Both the position numbers and the translations under genes were made by a program. The notes under the pieces were generated by a model, which made no database searches, was not told the origin of the DNA, and worked only from the letters and a program-made list of their open reading frames with translations. Shown in pieces: positions 6,261 through 8,487 of a stretch of 8,487 nucleotides of DNA (position 1 is the stretch's first letter; the number at the start of each line of letters is the position of its first letter). Origin of the DNA: Candidatus Heimdallarchaeota archaeon (GTDB lineage Archaea; Asgardarchaeota; Heimdallarchaeia; Heimdallarchaeales; Kariarchaeaceae); assembly GCA_027016475.1 (NCBI GenBank), contig JALUTL010000351.1:1-8487 (forward strand). The letters run 5' to 3'.

Positions 6261-6274
6261 TTTTCAATTTTTTT
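6254..6274 (+). terminator. T-rich terminator of the candidate small RNA
   Basis: Three T-runs (5, 4 and 7 bases) follow directly on the 3' arm of hairpin 2, just before the HAD gene stop on the other strand. A U-rich stretch after a stem is a strong archaeal stop context. Confidence 0.5.
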
Positions 6275-6277
6275 GAA

Positions 6278-6925
6278 TCAGCAGTGAAATTCTCCTAATA
6301 ATGTTTTGATGTCACTAATTTTCCGAATGCTGATTGCATCGCCGGTTTCATCAAAAAACAACACAATGGAAACCACCCCTGCATCAATGGCTGCATGCTT
6401 GTCACTTAATGTATCGCCAACCATCCAAACCTGTTTCCGATTCCCTTGAAAACCAAACATCTCAAGGGCAATATCAATCGGCTCCCGTGAAGGTTTGGGT
6501 TTCTTTACCTCACGAACCCCTACAATCATTTCAAAATATGCCTCCCATCCCACCTTTTGCAGTAGCAACCTTGCATTTTCACTCTCATTTGATGTTACAA
6601 TTCCCATTTTCACCCCCTTGTCTGCCAAAAACCTCAAAGTCGGTTCGACATCTTTTTCAAACTTTGGAACTGTAAATTCATCCCTGCAAAACTCCCCAAA
6701 ATAGAGCCAAAAATATTTGTCTATCTCACTTAGACGCGCTTCAGGAACCCCCAATTTTCTCCCCGTCTCATATGTCGAAAGCCCTGCAAGAGATTGAATG
6801 TAACTGTCACGCGGAACTGGCAATCCCATTTCCTCCAACCCCCTTCGATAGACTTTTGCAACTATGGATGTGTTGTCAAACAATGTACCATCCAAATCAA
6901 AAAGGACGATTTTTGGACATTCCAC
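6278..6925 (-). CDS. HAD-superfamily phosphatase (phosphoglycolate phosphatase-like)
   Basis: Cytosolic Mg-dependent phosphohydrolase of 215 residues, a normal length for HAD subfamily IA. All four motifs are present: DLDGT (10-14, nucleophile Asp10 and acid/base Asp12), Thr111/Ser112 in GIVTSN, Lys142 in KPKP, and GDTLSD (170-175) for metal binding. Residues of about 17-85 form a helical alpha-type cap as in Gph-like and beta-phosphoglucomutase-like enzymes. The substrate is not readable; phosphoglycolate or another small sugar phosphate is possible. The start is GTG 6925, with GGAGG 3 nt upstream; the ATG at 6920 is out of frame. A TATA-like TTAAATAG lies about 22 bp upstream (near 6947), so transcript start and ribosome site conflict slightly. 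The gene is divergent from the GTPase, with 139 bp between starts. Confidence 0.92.
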   Translation of the reverse strand: MECPKIVLFDLDGTLFDNTSIVAKVYRRGLEEMGLPVPRDSYIQSLAGLSTYETGRKLGVPEARLSEIDKYFWLYFGEFCRDEFTVPKFEKDVEPTLRFLADKGVKMGIVTSNESENARLLLQKVGWEAYFEMIVGVREVKKPKPSREPIDIALEMFGFQGNRKQVWMVGDTLSDKHAAIDAGVVSIVLFFDETGDAISIRKISDIKTLLGEFHC

Positions 6926-6940
6926 AATCCTCCATAAATC

Positions 6941-6953
6941 TTCTATTTAAGAG
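6941..6953 (-). promoter_or_regulatory. TATA-like element of the HAD gene
   Basis: On the - strand this reads CTCTTAAATAGAA, with TTAAATA centred about 22 bp before the GTG start. It would give a very short leader or none. A second candidate, TATATAAA, at 7011-7018 is the reverse of the GTPase TATA box. Confidence 0.35.
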
Positions 6954-7010
6954 ACATTGCCTTTGACTTGCTCCAATTCCGCCCAAAGGCTGTTCGATAA
7001 GCTACAAGCT

Positions 7011-7018
7011 TTTATATA
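7011..7018 (+). promoter_or_regulatory. TATA box of the GTPase gene
   Basis: TTTATATA, preceded by AGCT, is 54 bp before ATG 7065. A start 25 bp downstream, near 7039, leaves a leader of about 26 nt that includes a GGGGATC ribosome-site-like sequence at 7053-7059. Confidence 0.65.
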
Positions 7019-7019
7019 C

Positions 7020-7032
7020 TCAAACAGTTTGA
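7020..7032. promoter_or_regulatory. Inverted repeat TCAAACAGTTTGA between TATA box and start site
   Basis: A perfect 6-bp half-site repeat around one central A, placed directly downstream of the TATA box and before the predicted transcription start. This is a classic position for a repressor that blocks polymerase recruitment. It is inferred from symmetry and position only. Confidence 0.35.
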
Positions 7033-7064
7033 TACATGAATAGATACCCAATGGGGATCATATC

Positions 7065-8487
7065 ATGGCTGACTTTGCAGTACCGTATGCAGGAATCCCT
7101 GAACAGGAAACAGGGAATATCGAATATAAACTGAAGATTCATGCAGATGACAAAAGAATTGATGAACTGGCCTCACAAATGAAATACCGGCTTTTTGAAG
7201 GAAATGGAGAGGCAATCTATGTTTTGGGAATAACTGATGACGGCATTCCTGAGGGAATTCCTGAAGATGAACTTGATGAGACATTGTCCCAACTAGAGAC
7301 AATTGCGTCAAAAATCAATGCAAAGCCAATAATTCTCAGGAAAATAAAGTCCGAAGACAGGTTTGTAGTTGAAGTTCTGGTTCGGAAGATCAAAAACCCT
7401 GACAAGCTCCCTGTTGACATTCCTATTGTGTCTTTGGGCAACGTTGACGCTGGAAAGTCCACATTCATCGGCGTTCTCAAAACAGGCAAGCTGGACAACG
7501 GAAGAGGAAGTGCACGAACCTCTGTATTCCGCTTCAAGCACGAATTGGAAAGTGGCAGAACCTCTTCCATCAGCTCAACCACAATCGGCTTTGATGTTGA
7601 CGGAAATATCGTCAATCAAGACCCACTTCATCCTCCAAACGATATAGAACTTCTTGAGCGATCAACAAAGACTGTATCGTTCTATGACTTGGCAGGACAT
7701 GAAAAATATCTCAAAACCACAATCTATGGCCTTTCTGGGATGAACCCCAAATTTGCCATGCTTGTTGTGGCTGCAAACCAAGGCATCCTCAAAATGACTA
7801 AGGAACATTTGGGACTCGTCATGGCACTGAAGCTGCCGCTCTTCGTCATAATAACCAAAATCGACATGACCCCTCCAGAGATTCTTGAACGTACCATCTC
7901 GGATCTAAAGAAGCTTCTCAAGATCCCGGGAATTGCCAAAGTGCCTCTAATGGTCAAGGTCGAAAATGATGCCATCATATCTGCCCAAAACATCGTTCAA
8001 GGAAGCATAATCCCAATCTTCCAAGTGTCCGCAACCACTGGGGAAAACATTCAGTTGGTGACAAAGTTCCTCAACCTCCTGCCAATCAAACGACCCATGA
8101 CATCTCAAGAATCAAAGGATTTCGGCGCCTACATAACCGAAATTTTTGCCGTTCCCGGTGTAGGAACAGTGGTGTCCGCCAATGTGTACTCAGGACGAAT
8201 CAGGCCTCAGGAAAAAGTGTATGTGGGACCATATGAGGGCGGAACGTTTAAACTGGTACGGATCAAATCCATCCATTACAAACGAGTCAATGCTGAAGAG
8301 GTACATTCAGGACAGTCTGCTACATTTGCCCTCCACACCCTCAAAAAGGATGAGGTGAGAAAGGGCATGGTTCTTCTCTCTGCCAAACAAACACCTGGTG
8401 CAACCTACAGATTTGAAGGTGAGGTATTTATCCTGTTTCACAGCACAACCATCAAGCCTGGATACACTCCGGTAATCCATACCCAAT
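7065..8487 (+). CDS. GTPBP1-like translational GTPase (3' partial)
   Basis: A GTPase of the EF-Tu/EF-1alpha superfamily; 474 residues are visible, cut by the window edge. G motifs are intact: G1 GNVDAGKST (125-133), G3 DLAGHEKY (208-215), G4 TKID (264-267) and G5 SATTG (322-326). Between G1 and G3 it carries KLDNGRGSARTSVFR and ESGRTSSIS, nearly the same as the corresponding segment of animal GTPBP1. The 120-residue N-terminal domain (MKYRLFEGNGEAIYVLGITDDG) also has its counterpart in GTPBP1, so this is a GTPBP1-class protein rather than EF-1alpha or SelB. Domain II starts near 345; the last visible stretch (HSTTIKPGYTPVIHTQ) belongs to the start of domain III. In animals the family is linked to mRNA decay and to rescue of stalled ribosomes; the archaeal role is inferred to be in translation. 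ATG 7065 was chosen for the GGGGATC upstream and for alignment with the family start. It has its own TATA promoter. Confidence 0.93.
   Translation, partial: MADFAVPYAGIPEQETGNIEYKLKIHADDKRIDELASQMKYRLFEGNGEAIYVLGITDDGIPEGIPEDELDETLSQLETIASKINAKPIILRKIKSEDRFVVEVLVRKIKNPDKLPVDIPIVSLGNVDAGKSTFIGVLKTGKLDNGRGSARTSVFRFKHELESGRTSSISSTTIGFDVDGNIVNQDPLHPPNDIELLERSTKTVSFYDLAGHEKYLKTTIYGLSGMNPKFAMLVVAANQGILKMTKEHLGLVMALKLPLFVIITKIDMTPPEILERTISDLKKLLKIPGIAKVPLMVKVENDAIISAQNIVQGSIIPIFQVSATTGENIQLVTKFLNLLPIKRPMTSQESKDFGAYITEIFAVPGVGTVVSANVYSGRIRPQEKVYVGPYEGGTFKLVRIKSIHYKRVNAEEVHSGQSATFALHTLKKDEVRKGMVLLSAKQTPGATYRFEGEVFILFHSTTIKPGYTPVIHTQ

Noticed and set aside
5970..7031. Recurring AACAGTT words (5971, 6091, 7023)
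   Set aside because: A 7-base word repeated a few times in this length is not far from chance, and only the 7020-7032 copy is part of a convincing inverted repeat.
7217..7615. 132-residue leftward frame inside the GTPase gene
   Set aside because: Antisense shadow over the G1 region, with no ribosome site or family resemblance.
1..8487. CRISPR array or tandem repeats
   Set aside because: No regularly spaced direct repeats were seen in the window.

Overview
The window is archaeal. It holds the C-terminal part of an archaeal-type RNA polymerase subunit B interrupted by an intein. TTTATATA-type TATA boxes stand upstream of transcripts, there are T-rich stop tracts, and a GTPBP1-class translational GTPase is present. 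The B subunit runs unbroken through the usual B''/B' junction region to its zinc finger and C-terminus, so the unsplit form typical of lineages other than many methanogens and halophiles is likely, but the split point cannot be excluded because the N-terminal part lies outside. Phrases such as GPVQILTRQPTEGRSREGG look more like euryarchaeal/Thermoplasmata-type B subunits than Nitrosopumilus, but I cannot place the lineage from this piece.

Layout. 1-546 (+): C-terminal part of an intein with a LAGLIDADG-type homing endonuclease remnant. 547-2484 (+): the 645-residue C-extein of RpoB. 2513-3067 (+): a 184-residue helical-repeat protein with an exact 26-residue period. It meets tail-to-tail, with an 11-bp overlap, a leftward gene for a complete ABC exporter half-transporter (3057-4850, -). 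Upstream of that, in the same direction, is a bactofilin-like beta-helix protein with a SHOCT-like N-terminus (4908-5873, -). A 404-bp gap (5874-6277) follows, then a HAD-superfamily phosphatase (6278-6925, -). Divergent from it is a GTPBP1-like GTPase (7065 to the right edge, +), which is cut by the window end.

The gap is not empty. It contains an inverted repeat, a possible 50-residue leftward ORF, and a rightward TATA box placed about 25 bp before a strongly structured ~105-nt segment (two long hairpins ending in a T-rich tract). This segment is the best candidate for an undescribed small RNA. The second notable signal is a family of three palindromes sharing the core CCAATTGG. One lies just upstream of the ABC gene, one upstream of the bactofilin-like gene, and one inside the ABC gene. 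They suggest one regulator controlling the envelope exporter and the beta-helix scaffold together.

The usual archaeal order rpoB-rpoA' is broken here: rpoB is followed by the repeat protein and then by opposing genes. Apart from the possible ABC/bactofilin regulon, I see no single pathway uniting the genes.
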